From positions 44,727-108,726 of the forward strand of contig NZ_JAHEBT010000003.1 of NCBI RefSeq assembly GCF_024642105.1: DNA of 64,000 bases, read 5' to 3'. Source of the DNA: Flavobacterium sp. GTDB taxonomy: Bacteria; Bacteroidota; Bacteroidia; Flavobacteriales; Flavobacteriaceae. This document shows positions 47,593-56,752 of this stretch, one piece after another (the first letter of the stretch is position 1; each line of letters opens with the position of its first letter). Under the pieces are notes generated by a model. It worked only from the letters and a program-made list of their open reading frames with translations. It ran no database searches and was not told the origin of the DNA. Position numbers and translations under genes: made by a program.

Positions 47593-49044
47593 ATGAAAAC
47601 CCAATCTATAGTTTGTACCTTCTTTATTTTCATCACTACTTTTTCGGTATTGGCTCAAGCCAAAAAAAACATTCCTGCTAGCCAAATTGAATTTCAATCA
47701 TCGGAATACAAAAACAAAATGTTTTATCTAGCTAGTCACTATGGGAAGTACCAAACTCTTTTGGACTCCGTAAAAGGAACTAATGACGGAAAGTTGGTCT
47801 TCAAAAAAGACCAAAAATACGTTGAGGGAATCTATATGTTGGTGACTCCCGACAAGAAAATAGAATTGGAATTCTTGATGGATGCCAACCAAAAATTCAA
47901 TATCCAAGTAACCAATCCAACGGAAAAAACTTTGGCGATAAGCAATTCGGTTTTAAACCAAGATTTCAACAACTTCAATTCCTTTTTCAAAACCAAAATG
48001 GAAGGAATCAAAGCCTTAGAAAAAACTTTAGCCGATAAAAAGACCAAACAAGACAGTGCTTTAGTTATTAAAGATTTAAAGAAAATTCAAAGCGAAATCA
48101 ATACCTATAAAAACAATTACATCCAGTCGAATCCTAGCAATACGTTGGCATTATTGTTCCGAATGAGCCAACCTATCGATAATTTCTTGAACAAACCTGC
48201 CGAAGAAAAATTAGCTACCAAAACCGATTCGATTGCCTATTTGAAAAAACACTTTTTTGACGGAATTGATTTTAAAGACAATCGTTTGTTGCGCAATCCG
48301 TTTTTAGAGAACCGCATCGCTACCTATTTCAACTCTTTTGTTCCTGTAACTCCCGAAGCGGTTACCTCTGAAATAGTCCAGATTTTGAATCAAACCGACC
48401 TGCCTAGCGGAGACGTGTTCAAATACCTCAGCTTGCATTTTGTCGATTTGTATTCCGAGCCTAAAATCATGGGGATGGACCGCGTATTTATCAATATTTA
48501 CAATACCTATTTCAAAAACAAAGAATATGCTTGGCTGCAGCTCAAACAAAAAGAATTCTTTAAGTTCAAAGTATCGAGTATCAAAGACAATTTAGTGGGC
48601 GACAAAGGGCGAAATTTATTCATGTTGACCCAAGACCAAAAACGAATTGACTTGTATGACATCAAAGCTAAATACACCATAATTGCTTTTTGGGACCCTA
48701 CTTGCGGGCATTGCGCCACCGAAATTCCAAAAATGCATGAGTTATACGAAAAGGAATGGAAACAAAAAGGTGTAGTCGTTTTTGCGGTAAACAACAACAA
48801 CTATGAGATGGTAAAATGGAAAGAGTTTATTGATAAAGAAAAACTATCCGATTGGACAAATGTATACCCTGCTCCTGTGGTTACGGGCAATTACACCAAG
48901 GAAGATGTCGATTTTCAAACCCTCTACAACGTGAGACAAACTCCGGTTATCTATCTTTTAGACCAAGACAAGAAAATCATTGCTAAAAAAGTAGGAGCTG
49001 AAAATTATACTAAAATTATAGAGCAATTAGAGAAGAAGAATTAA
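47593..49044 (+). CDS. TlpA-like thioredoxin-fold protein with DUF5106 domain
   Basis: 483 residues with a signal peptide (about 1-22). The first two thirds form a lineage-specific DUF5106 helical region; the C-terminal third is a thioredoxin domain with WDPTCGHCATEIPKM (CGHC, about 371-374) and cis-Pro in NVRQTPVIYLLD. Likely periplasmic thiol-disulfide exchange. A TATTTTTG box is at 47568-47575, and the ATG at 47593 follows it. Bacteroidetes carry many paralogs. Confidence 0.9.
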   Translation: MKTQSIVCTFFIFITTFSVLAQAKKNIPASQIEFQSSEYKNKMFYLASHYGKYQTLLDSVKGTNDGKLVFKKDQKYVEGIYMLVTPDKKIELEFLMDANQKFNIQVTNPTEKTLAISNSVLNQDFNNFNSFFKTKMEGIKALEKTLADKKTKQDSALVIKDLKKIQSEINTYKNNYIQSNPSNTLALLFRMSQPIDNFLNKPAEEKLATKTDSIAYLKKHFFDGIDFKDNRLLRNPFLENRIATYFNSFVPVTPEAVTSEIVQILNQTDLPSGDVFKYLSLHFVDLYSEPKIMGMDRVFINIYNTYFKNKEYAWLQLKQKEFFKFKVSSIKDNLVGDKGRNLFMLTQDQKRIDLYDIKAKYTIIAFWDPTCGHCATEIPKMHELYEKEWKQKGVVVFAVNNNNYEMVKWKEFIDKEKLSDWTNVYPAPVVTGNYTKEDVDFQTLYNVRQTPVIYLLDQDKKIIAKKVGAENYTKIIEQLEKKN

Positions 49045-49077
49045 TTGTATTAGTAGCACCCATCGCATCTTCTCAAC

Positions 49078-49130
49078 CAGTGCTGTCCCGCTATCCGCGC
49101 TACACGGTAGCTTGCTTCTATCGGGGCTAG
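49078..49130. repeat. Dispersed flavobacterial repeat, copy B (short, inverted)
   Basis: Read on the minus strand: TAGCCCCGATAGAAGC, then GTAGCGCGGATAGCGGGACA. This matches the ends of copy A at 17557-17632 but lacks its central hairpin of roughly 20 bases. Confidence 0.65.
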
Positions 49131-49155
49131 AATACCCGTATATTTTTCAGTACTC

Positions 49156-49183
49156 AAAAAAAAAGAGAGACATATAGTCTCCC
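49156..49183 (-). terminator. Terminator of the small membrane protein gene
   Basis: Minus strand GGGAGAC / GTCTCTC stem (one G-T pair) with a 5-base loop and nine T, 67 bases beyond the stop at 49251. Confidence 0.8.
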
Positions 49184-49250
49184 CTTGTTTGAAATAAATT
49201 AATTTAAATATTGATTATCAATATGTTAAATTGTGAAATTTGTGTCATCA

Positions 49251-49646
49251 CTAACTTTGATACACGACCATCATTTTATCAAATAATTTGTCAACCCATA
49301 TTATAAGAATCTGATAAACTGTTATCATTATAGGCATCATTACATTAAGCATAATGAATTTTACTTTTTCAACCTTTTCATTGTCTAACAAATTACTTTT
49401 TTGATAAACATTAATAAATGATTTAAAAAAATTCAAGACAATTATTGAAAGAGAAAAAAACAATAAGAATATTATTAATTTATTAGATAGTGAATTAAGC
49501 ATATAATTCAGGCCAATTATAATAACACCATATATCACTAATAAGATTAAATAATTTTTACTAATTTTTCCTCCATCTATTTTTTTGTAGATTAAATAAT
49601 TTAGTAATAAAACAAATACAGTATAAAGAACTTTTATAATCATCAT
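49251..49646 (-). CDS. Small multi-helix membrane protein of unknown function
   Basis: 131 residues, strongly AT-rich, with about four membrane segments (VLYTVFVLLLNYLI, LILLVIYGVIIIGLNYML, LIIFLLFFSLSIIVLNFF, MLNVMMPIMITVYQILIIW) and a basic loop in the third part. No family recognised. The composition and setting among repeats suggest accessory origin. A terminator follows at 49156-49183. Confidence 0.65.
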   Translation of the reverse strand: MMIIKVLYTVFVLLLNYLIYKKIDGGKISKNYLILLVIYGVIIIGLNYMLNSLSNKLIIFLLFFSLSIIVLNFFKSFINVYQKSNLLDNEKVEKVKFIMLNVMMPIMITVYQILIIWVDKLFDKMMVVYQS

Positions 49647-49704
49647 TATTCATTTTTATTATTTAACGAAAGGGATTGGTATACTAATGTTGATTGCCCC
49701 TGCT

Positions 49705-49727
49705 GGCGCGAGCATCTTGCTCGTGCC
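49705..49727. repeat. Palindromic repeat, GGCGCG type (first)
   Basis: GGCGCGAGCA pairs with TGCTCGTGCC around TCT (49705-49727), with the same GGCRCG...CGYGCC frame as the element at 49857-49879. Confidence 0.7.
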
Positions 49728-49818
49728 ATGTAAATAAACAAATCAATCCAGTTGATTGACATTACTAAACAAATATACTGAAAATTCTTTCTAATTGATA
49801 CCCACAAAAAAAACCGCT

Positions 49819-49945
49819 GCTCAAAGTCTCCGATGGCGCGGATTTACAAACCCGATGGCGCGGATTTACAATCCGTGCCTACCGTAGACGGTAGCACAGC
49901 TGTGGCAAACAAATCCACGCTGCACAAAGTCTCCTGACTTTGAGC
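49819..49945. repeat. Composite palindromic repeat cluster
   Basis: Outer 10-base perfect inverted arms GCTCAAAGTC (49819-49828) and GACTTTGAGC (49936-49945). Inside: a direct repeat CGATGGCGCGGATTTACAA (49831-49849 and 49853-49871), the palindrome GGCGCGGATT / AATCCGTGCC (49857-49879), hairpin CTACCG/CGGTAG (49880-49895) and the palindrome ACAGCTGT (49897-49904). It fills the 375-base spacer 49647-50021 between a gene and the tRNAs. Confidence 0.75.
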
Positions 49946-49990
49946 TTAATCAAATATAGTAAAAAAACTTTCAAAAAAATTCAAACAAAA

Positions 49991-50014
49991 AAACCCACTG
50001 TTTCCAGTGGGTTT
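49991..50014 (-). terminator. Terminator of the tRNA cluster
   Basis: AAACCCACTG pairs with CAGTGGGTTT around TTTC, with seven A that become a T run for the minus strand. Confidence 0.85.
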
Positions 50015-50021
50015 GTGATGT

Positions 50022-50094
<73 letters not shown>

Positions 50095-50107
50095 AATAAT
50101 TGTTATG

Positions 50108-50182
50108 TCGGGGTGGCAGGATTCGAACCTGCGGCCTCCTGCTCCCAAAGCAGGCGCGATAACCGGGCTACGCTACACCCCG
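50108..50182 (-). tRNA. tRNA-Pro (anticodon TGG)
   Basis: Minus strand: acceptor CGGGGTG/CACCCCG, anticodon stem CCTGC/GCAGG with loop TTTGGGA (anticodon TGG), T arm GCAGGTTCGAATCCTGC. 75 bases, discriminator A, no CCA. Confidence 0.93.
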
Positions 50183-50201
50183 AAAAAGCAAAATTAAAAA
50201 G

Positions 50202-50285
50202 CGGAGAGACAGGGACTCGAACCCTGGCGACGATTGCTCGTCGACAGATTAGCAATCTGCTCCATTACCACTCTGGCACCTCTCC
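50202..50285 (-). tRNA. tRNA-Ser (anticodon GCT)
   Basis: Minus strand class II tRNA: acceptor GGAGAGG/TCTCTCC, anticodon stem CAGAT/ATCTG with loop TGCTA (anticodon GCT), long variable arm TCGACGAGCAATCGTCG and T loop GTTCGAGTC. About 84 bases, discriminator G, no CCA. The long variable arm is diagnostic for serine. Confidence 0.93.
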
Positions 50286-50469
50286 AAGCTCAAAGAACGT
50301 GTCCTATTTTGCGGTGGCAAATGTAGCACTTCATTGTATTAATCACAACTATTTTATGGCTTTTTTTACTTTTATTTTCAGATTTCAGTTAAATCTGTTC
50401 ACTATCAAGGGAGTAGCCACAAATAAAATCCCATAAATAATTCCCAAAACAGAATACTGAAATCAAAAT

Positions 50470-50498
50470 TTGAATTTGCATAAAAAAGATTAAATTTG
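50470..50498 (+). promoter_or_regulatory. Promoter of the thiolase gene
   Basis: TTG (50470-50472), 18 bases, TAAATTTG (50491-50498). The expected transcript begins near 50505, which supports the start codon at 50523 over an upstream frame start at 50496. Confidence 0.65.
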
Positions 50499-50522
50499 CT
50501 ACATCAACTAATTAGAAGTGCT

Positions 50523-51701
50523 ATGAACAAAAGAGTCGTTATTGTTGCCGCTGCCCGAACTCCTATTGGAAGTTTTATGGGAGGATTATCTACTACTCCT
50601 GCCCCACAATTAGGAGCCGTTGCTATTAAAGGCGCACTAGAAAAAATCAATCTCGACCCTACTCTAGTTGACGAAGTGTTCATGGGCAATGTGGTACAAG
50701 CCGGCGTAGGCCAAGCCCCTGCACGACAAGCAGCTCTTTTTGCAGGGTTACCCAATTCTGTAGCTTGTACAACCGTAAATAAAGTATGTGCTTCTGGAAT
50801 GAAATCAGTGATGTTTGCCGCTCAAGCCATTCAATCTGGCGATGCCGAAATTGTGGTGGCAGGCGGAATGGAAAACATGAGTTTGATTCCACATTACACC
50901 CACCTTAGAGCTGGGACTAAATTTGGCCCAACTACCCTACAAGACGGAATGCAGAAAGACGGACTTACCGATGCGTATGACAATACCGCTATGGGTGTTA
51001 GCGCCGACCTTTGCGCCAACGAATATAAAATCTCTAGAGAAGAACAAGACCAGTTTGCTATTCAATCGTATGAGCGAAGTGCCAAAGCTTGGGAAACAGG
51101 AAAATTTGACAACGAAATTGTTCCGGTTGCAGTGCCTCAACGAAAAGGAGAACCTGTAATCGTTTCAAAAGACGAAGAGTACACCAATGTAAAGCTAGAC
51201 AGAATTAGTGGCTTAAATCCGGCTTTTACCAAAGAAGGAACGGTAACTGCCGCCAATGCTTCTACCATTAACGATGGAGCTGCTGCTTTGGTAATTATGA
51301 GCGAAGAAAAAGCACTCGCATTGGGTTTACAACCTTTGGCTTATATCCTTTCGTATGCCGATGCTGCTCAAGAACCAAAATGGTTTACCACTAGTCCGGC
51401 GTTAGCACTTCCGAAAGCCTTGAAAAAAGCGAATCTAACTATTGAAGACGTAGACTATTTTGAGTTTAACGAAGCATTCTCTGTAGTAGGTTTGGCGAAT
51501 GCCAAAATATTAAATATTGACCTCAATAAAATCAACGTCAATGGTGGTGCTGTGGCGCTAGGACATCCGCTAGGCTGTTCAGGAGCTAGAATCATTGTTA
51601 CCTTATTGAATGTTTTAGAACAAAATAACGGAAAAATTGGAGCAGCAGCTATCTGTAATGGTGGCGGTGGAGCTTCTGCAATACTAATTGAACGAGCCTA
51701 A
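50523..51701 (+). CDS. Acetyl-CoA acetyltransferase (thiolase)
   Basis: Condenses two acetyl-CoA to acetoacetyl-CoA, or cleaves 3-ketoacyl-CoA. 392 residues with nucleophile C89 (NKVCASGMKSV), the NEAF motif (FNEAFSVVGLAN), GGAVALGHPLGCSGARI with the second cysteine, and the C-terminal ICNGGGGASAI. Sequence and size fit biosynthetic type II thiolase, but beta-oxidation cannot be excluded. No atoAD-like partner follows. Confidence 0.94.
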   Translation: MNKRVVIVAAARTPIGSFMGGLSTTPAPQLGAVAIKGALEKINLDPTLVDEVFMGNVVQAGVGQAPARQAALFAGLPNSVACTTVNKVCASGMKSVMFAAQAIQSGDAEIVVAGGMENMSLIPHYTHLRAGTKFGPTTLQDGMQKDGLTDAYDNTAMGVSADLCANEYKISREEQDQFAIQSYERSAKAWETGKFDNEIVPVAVPQRKGEPVIVSKDEEYTNVKLDRISGLNPAFTKEGTVTAANASTINDGAAALVIMSEEKALALGLQPLAYILSYADAAQEPKWFTTSPALALPKALKKANLTIEDVDYFEFNEAFSVVGLANAKILNIDLNKINVNGGAVALGHPLGCSGARIIVTLLNVLEQNNGKIGAAAICNGGGGASAILIERA

Positions 51702-51743
51702 ATCATTCCCTTGATTTACAATCATAACTATAAAAAGTCTTAG

Positions 51744-52505
51744 ATGTTTGGAATTTGTAACCTAGCCATTATCCCACTTCGATTGGAGCCTAGCGACAGA
51801 AGCGAAATTGTTTCTCAAGTCTTATTTGGCGAACATTTCGAAGTGTTAGAAGAGTTAAAGCAATGGCGCCGAATCCGACTACACTATGACGATTATGAAG
51901 GTTGGGTAGACTCAAAACAATTTCAAATTATTACTGAAGCGGCTTACAATACTCTTTCAAAAGAACCGATTGTATTGAATGCTGATTTGATTGATTACAT
52001 TTCGGCACCCAATAATACCTTGCTTCCCATTCCTTTAGGAGCGTCCCTTTCTTTTTTAAATCACAGCGACATCAATTCGGCTCATTTTGAATTTGAAGGT
52101 AGTAAAACAAGTGGAATACAAGACAAAAGTAAATTGATCAATACCGCTTTTATGTATTTAAACGCGCCCTATTTATGGGGAGGAAAAACGCCTTTTGGAA
52201 TTGACTGTTCTGGGTTTACTCAAATGGTGTACAAATTGAACGGCTACCACTTATTTAGAGATGCTTCGCAACAAGCCACGCAAGGAGAGGCATTGAGTTT
52301 TATTGAAGAAAGCGAACCTGGAGATTTAGCTTTTTTTGACAACGAAGAAGGTAACATTATTCACGTAGGCATCATTATGGAAAACAATTACATCATTCAC
52401 GCTAGCGGAAAAGTACGTATCGATCGTCTGGATCACTTGGGGATTTTTAACCCCGAAACTCAAAAACATACTCACAAATTAAGAGTCATCAAAAAAGTCA
52501 TATAA
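51744..52505 (+). CDS. C40 (NlpC/P60) peptidase with SH3b-like N terminus
   Basis: 253 residues without signal peptide. An SH3b-like part (1-65, with ICNLAIIPLRLEPSDRSEIVS) is followed by the NlpC/P60 domain: GIDCSGFTQMVYK (C155), GDLAFFDN, and IIHVGIIMENNYIIHASG (H207). The layout resembles YkfC dipeptidyl-peptidase VI, which cleaves murein peptides in the cytoplasm. Starts 42 bases after thiolase in the same direction. Confidence 0.9.
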   Translation: MFGICNLAIIPLRLEPSDRSEIVSQVLFGEHFEVLEELKQWRRIRLHYDDYEGWVDSKQFQIITEAAYNTLSKEPIVLNADLIDYISAPNNTLLPIPLGASLSFLNHSDINSAHFEFEGSKTSGIQDKSKLINTAFMYLNAPYLWGGKTPFGIDCSGFTQMVYKLNGYHLFRDASQQATQGEALSFIEESEPGDLAFFDNEEGNIIHVGIIMENNYIIHASGKVRIDRLDHLGIFNPETQKHTHKLRVIKKVI

Positions 52506-52507
52506 AT

Positions 52508-52539
52508 AAAAAAGCCGAATTTTTCAATTCGGCTTTTTT
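52508..52539. terminator. Bidirectional terminator
   Basis: AAAGCCGAATT / AATTCGGCTTT stem around TTTC with A and T runs, between the C40 peptidase and the TPR protein genes. Confidence 0.9.
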
Positions 52540-52557
52540 ATTTCTGATAAAATGAAA

Positions 52558-53832
52558 TTATTTTTTCATTTTAGCTTTTAACGCTTTTGCTTTTTCAGTC
52601 ATTTCTAAAGCTCTGTACACGCTTAACAAAGTTCCTTTTACTTCCTCGTTAGTACCGTCTAATTCAGACGCTTTTTCCAAGTAAGGCAAAGCAGATGTAA
52701 ACACTGCCTCTCTTTGTTTTTTAAGTACTTCGTAACGTTTGTTGTCTTTTTCTGAATTTCCTAATTTTTGAATTTCTTCAAATAATTTTTTATCGGCATC
52801 CAATTTTAAGATCGCCAAGTTCAAATACGCATTTACGTAATCTGGTTTGATTTCGATAGCTCTTTTGTAATACTTCTCAGCTTCCGCTAAATTTTTAGCA
52901 TTATAACTGATTACACCTAAGTTAAAAACCAAATCAGCATCGTTTGGACTTTGTGCCAATACTTCAGTGATTAATTTTTTGTACGTTTCGTAATCTTTAG
53001 TATCCAAATACAAATTAGCCTCTGTAAGAATCAACGATTTATCACCAGGGTTAGCCGCTCTTGCTTCAGCAACTGCTTTTTTAGCTTCAGCAACTTTACC
53101 ATTTTGAACTAAAATCAAAGCCATGTTTTTGTAAATCTCACCTCTTTTAGAAGGAATTTCTTCGGTTCTTGGCTTTTCGTGAGTTCCTAATTTCACCATT
53201 TGGTCTCTTTCTTTGGCCGTAGAGAAAAATTGCTCTTCACCATTGATTTTGTTTACTGCATAGAAATTAGTCCCTTTCCCAGAATAATTTAATTTTTTCA
53301 ACTCATCATACGCATTATATGCTGTTTCATACTCTTTAGCATTTACATAAGTAGATGCTGCATAGTACAAATTGATCGTGTCTTTTTTGTCTAACAAATA
53401 CGCATCGTATAATTTTTTTGCTCCAGTAGCATGCTTTTCAGCTTTTGAATCTGCAATTGCACTATTGATTAGTTTGTATTTAATATCAATAATTGAAGTA
53501 CTTGCTTGAGCTGAATATTTTGCTTTTCCTGAAGCTTTTTCAATAGCTAATAAATCTTGGTATGCTTTGGCTGCAGCCGAAAGATTTTTATCGGTATCTT
53601 CATTTTTATTGGCTAAAGCCAAATGTGCATTTCCTTTTACAAAACAGAATTGTGCTTTTTCAGCATCTGGCGCAGTTGCAGAAGCAGCCTCCGCTCCTTG
53701 TAAAATAGTAATTGCTTCTTGAGCATTACCTGCTTTTAAGGCTTTCTCAGCCGCTTTGATTTGGTCTTTTTGAGCAAAAGTGGCAACTGATAGCAATAAT
53801 GCTGATGCAAGTAGTACATATTTACTTTTCAT
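52558..53832 (-). CDS. Secreted tetratricopeptide-repeat protein
   Basis: 424 residues with a signal peptide (MKSKYVLLASALLLSVATFA). It has TPR helices spanning most of the chain, the clearest being the pair ADLVFNLGVISYNAKNLAEA and AEKYYKRAIEIKPDYVNAYL (about 295-345). Such periplasmic or outer-membrane TPR proteins act as scaffolds; no partner is named. It follows gyrA by 41 bases in the same direction and may be cotranscribed. Confidence 0.85.
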   Translation of the reverse strand: MKSKYVLLASALLLSVATFAQKDQIKAAEKALKAGNAQEAITILQGAEAASATAPDAEKAQFCFVKGNAHLALANKNEDTDKNLSAAAKAYQDLLAIEKASGKAKYSAQASTSIIDIKYKLINSAIADSKAEKHATGAKKLYDAYLLDKKDTINLYYAASTYVNAKEYETAYNAYDELKKLNYSGKGTNFYAVNKINGEEQFFSTAKERDQMVKLGTHEKPRTEEIPSKRGEIYKNMALILVQNGKVAEAKKAVAEARAANPGDKSLILTEANLYLDTKDYETYKKLITEVLAQSPNDADLVFNLGVISYNAKNLAEAEKYYKRAIEIKPDYVNAYLNLAILKLDADKKLFEEIQKLGNSEKDNKRYEVLKKQREAVFTSALPYLEKASELDGTNEEVKGTLLSVYRALEMTEKAKALKAKMKK

Positions 53833-53873
53833 AGTATTCTAAATTTTATTTTTATTTAATGTATTGGTTTTAA

Positions 53874-56495
53874 TTATTCGTCTGAATCGTCTTCGTCAGC
53901 ATCATCAACATCTTCTTCGTCTTCGATTTCATCTTCTTCCTCGTCCTCATCGTCAGTAGCACCATCATCTTCTAGCACTTCTAGAACTGGTTTCACTCTT
54001 TCAATAGCTTCGACTTCAATTGGATTACCGTCTTCGTCTAATTCTACTTCAGCAGGATCGTCTTTCATCACTTTGGTTACCGCAGCAATAGAGTCATTAC
54101 CTTTAATGTTGATTAATTTAACGCCTTGAGTAGCACGTCCCATGACACGAAGATCTTCCACTGCCATTCTGATAGTCAATCCTGATTTGTTGATAATCAT
54201 CAAGTCGTCATTGTCAGTCACTGCATTAATAGAGATCAATTGACCTGTTTTTTCAGTAATGTTCAATGTTTTCACTCCTTTTCCACCACGATTCGTGATT
54301 CTGTACTCGTCTAAGCTAGAACGTTTACCGTAACCATTTTCAGCAACAACTAAAATTTCGCTGCTCATATCGTTTACTGTTACCATTCCGATTACTTCGT
54401 CTTTATCGTCTTTCAAAGTAATTCCACGAACTCCTGAAGCTGTTCTTCCCATTGGACGGGTTTTAGTTTCTTCAAAACGAACTAATTTACCTGATTTTAC
54501 AGCCAAAATAATTTGACTTTCACCATTGGTTAATTGAGCTGCCAATAATTCGTCGCCTTCTTTAATAGTAATTGCAGCAACCCCATTCACACGCGGTTTA
54601 GAATATTTCTCTAAAGAAGTTTTCTTCACCTGTCCTTGTTTCGTTACCATTACTAAATTATGGCTACTTACATACTCCTTATCTTTCAAGTCTTGCGTGC
54701 AAATGAATGCTTTCACTTTATCGTCAGACTCAATGTTGATTAAGTTTTGCAATGCTCTTCCTTTAGCCGTTTTACTTCCTTCTGGAATTTCGTACACACG
54801 CATCCAGAAACATTTTCCTTTTTGCGTAAAGAACATCATGTACTGGTGATTCGTAGCTACAAACATGTGCTCTAAGAAATCTTGATCACGTGTTCCAGCA
54901 CTTTTTTGTCCTACTCCACCTCTATTTTGAGTTTTGTACTCAGACAAGTTCGTACGTTTGATATAACCTGCATGCGAAATTGTAATAACTACATTTTCAT
55001 CGGCAATCAAATCTTCAATACTTACATCTCCACCAGAATATTCGATTTGAGAACGACGCTCATCACCGTATTTGTCTCTGATTTCAGTTAATTCTTCTTT
55101 AATTAATGCGATTCTTAAATTCACATCTGCTAATAAAGCTCTTAAATGCTCAATTAACTTCATGATTTCTTCGTACTCAGCACGTAATTTATCTTGCTCT
55201 AATCCTGTTAATTGACGTAAACGCATTTCAACAATAGCACGAGCTTGAATGTCTGATAATTTGAATCTTTCGATTAATTTTTCTTTGGCTTCATCCGTAT
55301 TTTTAGAGGCTTTGATTAAAGCGATTACTTCGTCAATATTATCAGAAGCAATAATTAATCCTTCTAAAATGTGCGCTCTTTCCTCTGCTTTTCGTAATTC
55401 AAATTGTGTTCTACGAATCACTACATCGTGACGGTGTTCTACGAAATGATGAATCATATCTTTTAGATTCAACGTCTCTGGACGACCATTCACTAAGGCA
55501 ATATTATTCACACTGAATGAAGATTGTAATTGTGTATACTTATATAAGGTATTCAAAACTACATTAGGCGTAGCATCACGTTTCAAGATGTAAACGATAC
55601 GCATACCGTTTCTATCCGACTCATCACGAATATTGGCAATACCTTCGATTTTCTTTTCGTTGACCAAGTCAGCAGTACGTTTGATCATATCTGCTTTGTT
55701 CACTTGGTACGGAATTTCAGTCACAATGATAGATTCTCTACCATCTACTTCTTCAAATCCTACTTTAGCACGAATAACCACTCTACCACGACCTGTTTTG
55801 AAAGCCTCACGAACACCTTCGTATCCGTAAATAATTCCTCCTGTTGGAAAATCAGGCGCTTTAACATGTGTAATTAACTCGTCAATTTCAATATCGTTAT
55901 TATCAATGTAAGCGATTGTTCCATTAATAACTTCTGTTAAGTTGTGAGGCGGCATATTGGTTGCCATACCTACTGCAATACCTGTAGCTCCATTAATTAA
56001 TAAGGTAGGCACACGTGTTGGCATTACTTTAGGCTCATACAACGTATCGTCAAAGTTCAATTGAAAATCAACTGTTTCTTTTTCGATATCTGCCATAATT
56101 TCTTCCGAAATCTTACGCATTCTAGCCTCTGTATAACGCATCGCTGCAGGACTATCTCCATCGACAGAACCAAAGTTACCTTGTCCATCTACTAACAAAT
56201 AACGCATACTCCATTCTTGAGCCATACGCACCATTGCATCATAAACAGAAGTATCACCGTGCGGGTGGTACTTACCTAAAACCTCCCCTACAATTCTAGC
56301 GGATTTCTTGTGGGCTTTATTTGAAAAAACTCCTAAATCATACATTCCATAAAGTACTCTTCGATGCACTGGTTTCAAACCATCTCTAACATCTGGAAGC
56401 GCTCTTGATACAATTACCGACATCGAATAATCGATGTAAGCTGATTTCATTTCATCTTCTATGTTAATAGGAATTAACTTTTCTCCTTCAGACAT
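53874..56495 (-). CDS. gyrA: DNA gyrase subunit A
   Basis: Type II topoisomerase breakage-reunion subunit, 873 residues. N-terminal catalytic domain with [17 protein letters not shown] and the active-site Tyr in [10 protein letters not shown] (Y121). Quinolone-resistance positions read Thr82 and Asp86 ([10 protein letters not shown]), which are the sensitive-type residues by F. psychrophilum numbering. The C-terminal beta-pinwheel holds NRGGVGQKS (GyrA box-like) and [12 protein letters not shown] strongly acidic tail of Asp and Glu (about 845-873) ends the protein. Confidence 0.98.
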   Translation of the reverse strand: MSEGEKLIPINIEDEMKSAYIDYSMSVIVSRALPDVRDGLKPVHRRVLYGMYDLGVFSNKAHKKSARIVGEVLGKYHPHGDTSVYDAMVRMAQEWSMRYLLVDGQGNFGSVDGDSPAAMRYTEARMRKISEEIMADIEKETVDFQLNFDDTLYEPKVMPTRVPTLLINGATGIAVGMATNMPPHNLTEVINGTIAYIDNNDIEIDELITHVKAPDFPTGGIIYGYEGVREAFKTGRGRVVIRAKVGFEEVDGRESIIVTEIPYQVNKADMIKRTADLVNEKKIEGIANIRDESDRNGMRIVYILKRDATPNVVLNTLYKYTQLQSSFSVNNIALVNGRPETLNLKDMIHHFVEHRHDVVIRRTQFELRKAEERAHILEGLIIASDNIDEVIALIKASKNTDEAKEKLIERFKLSDIQARAIVEMRLRQLTGLEQDKLRAEYEEIMKLIEHLRALLADVNLRIALIKEELTEIRDKYGDERRSQIEYSGGDVSIEDLIADENVVITISHAGYIKRTNLSEYKTQNRGGVGQKSAGTRDQDFLEHMFVATNHQYMMFFTQKGKCFWMRVYEIPEGSKTAKGRALQNLINIESDDKVKAFICTQDLKDKEYVSSHNLVMVTKQGQVKKTSLEKYSKPRVNGVAAITIKEGDELLAAQLTNGESQIILAVKSGKLVRFEETKTRPMGRTASGVRGITLKDDKDEVIGMVTVNDMSSEILVVAENGYGKRSSLDEYRITNRGGKGVKTLNITEKTGQLISINAVTDNDDLMIINKSGLTIRMAVEDLRVMGRATQGVKLINIKGNDSIAAVTKVMKDDPAEVELDEDGNPIEVEAIERVKPVLEVLEDDGATDDEDEEEDEIEDEEDVDDADEDDSDE

Positions 56496-56752
56496 AAGTT
56501 ATTATATTAAAAAATTATATTAGTTTCAAAACGTGCCAATATACGGATATTTGAAATTTTTAAAGGCATTTTTAGCTACTTATTTCAATGATTTATTAAC
56601 AACTTTTCAATGTGTTTTAGTTAATAAAATAAGCAGATTTTTTCTTTCGTTTTATTATTTTTTTTGTCAATTAGCTGACAGCAGTTGTTATGGGTATGAT
56701 ATTTGTTTTTCAATCCTCAATTAACTAAATTTACACTATCAAAAATAAATTT

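Noticed and set aside
53874..56495. Quinolone resistance in GyrA
   Set aside because: Residues at the key positions are Thr82 and Asp86, the susceptible type.
56496..56752. Possible sigma-factor sites between gyrA and clpC
   Set aside because: Neither strand has a full TTG / TAnnTTTG pair at proper spacing; GATATTTG near 56698 lacks the leading TA.
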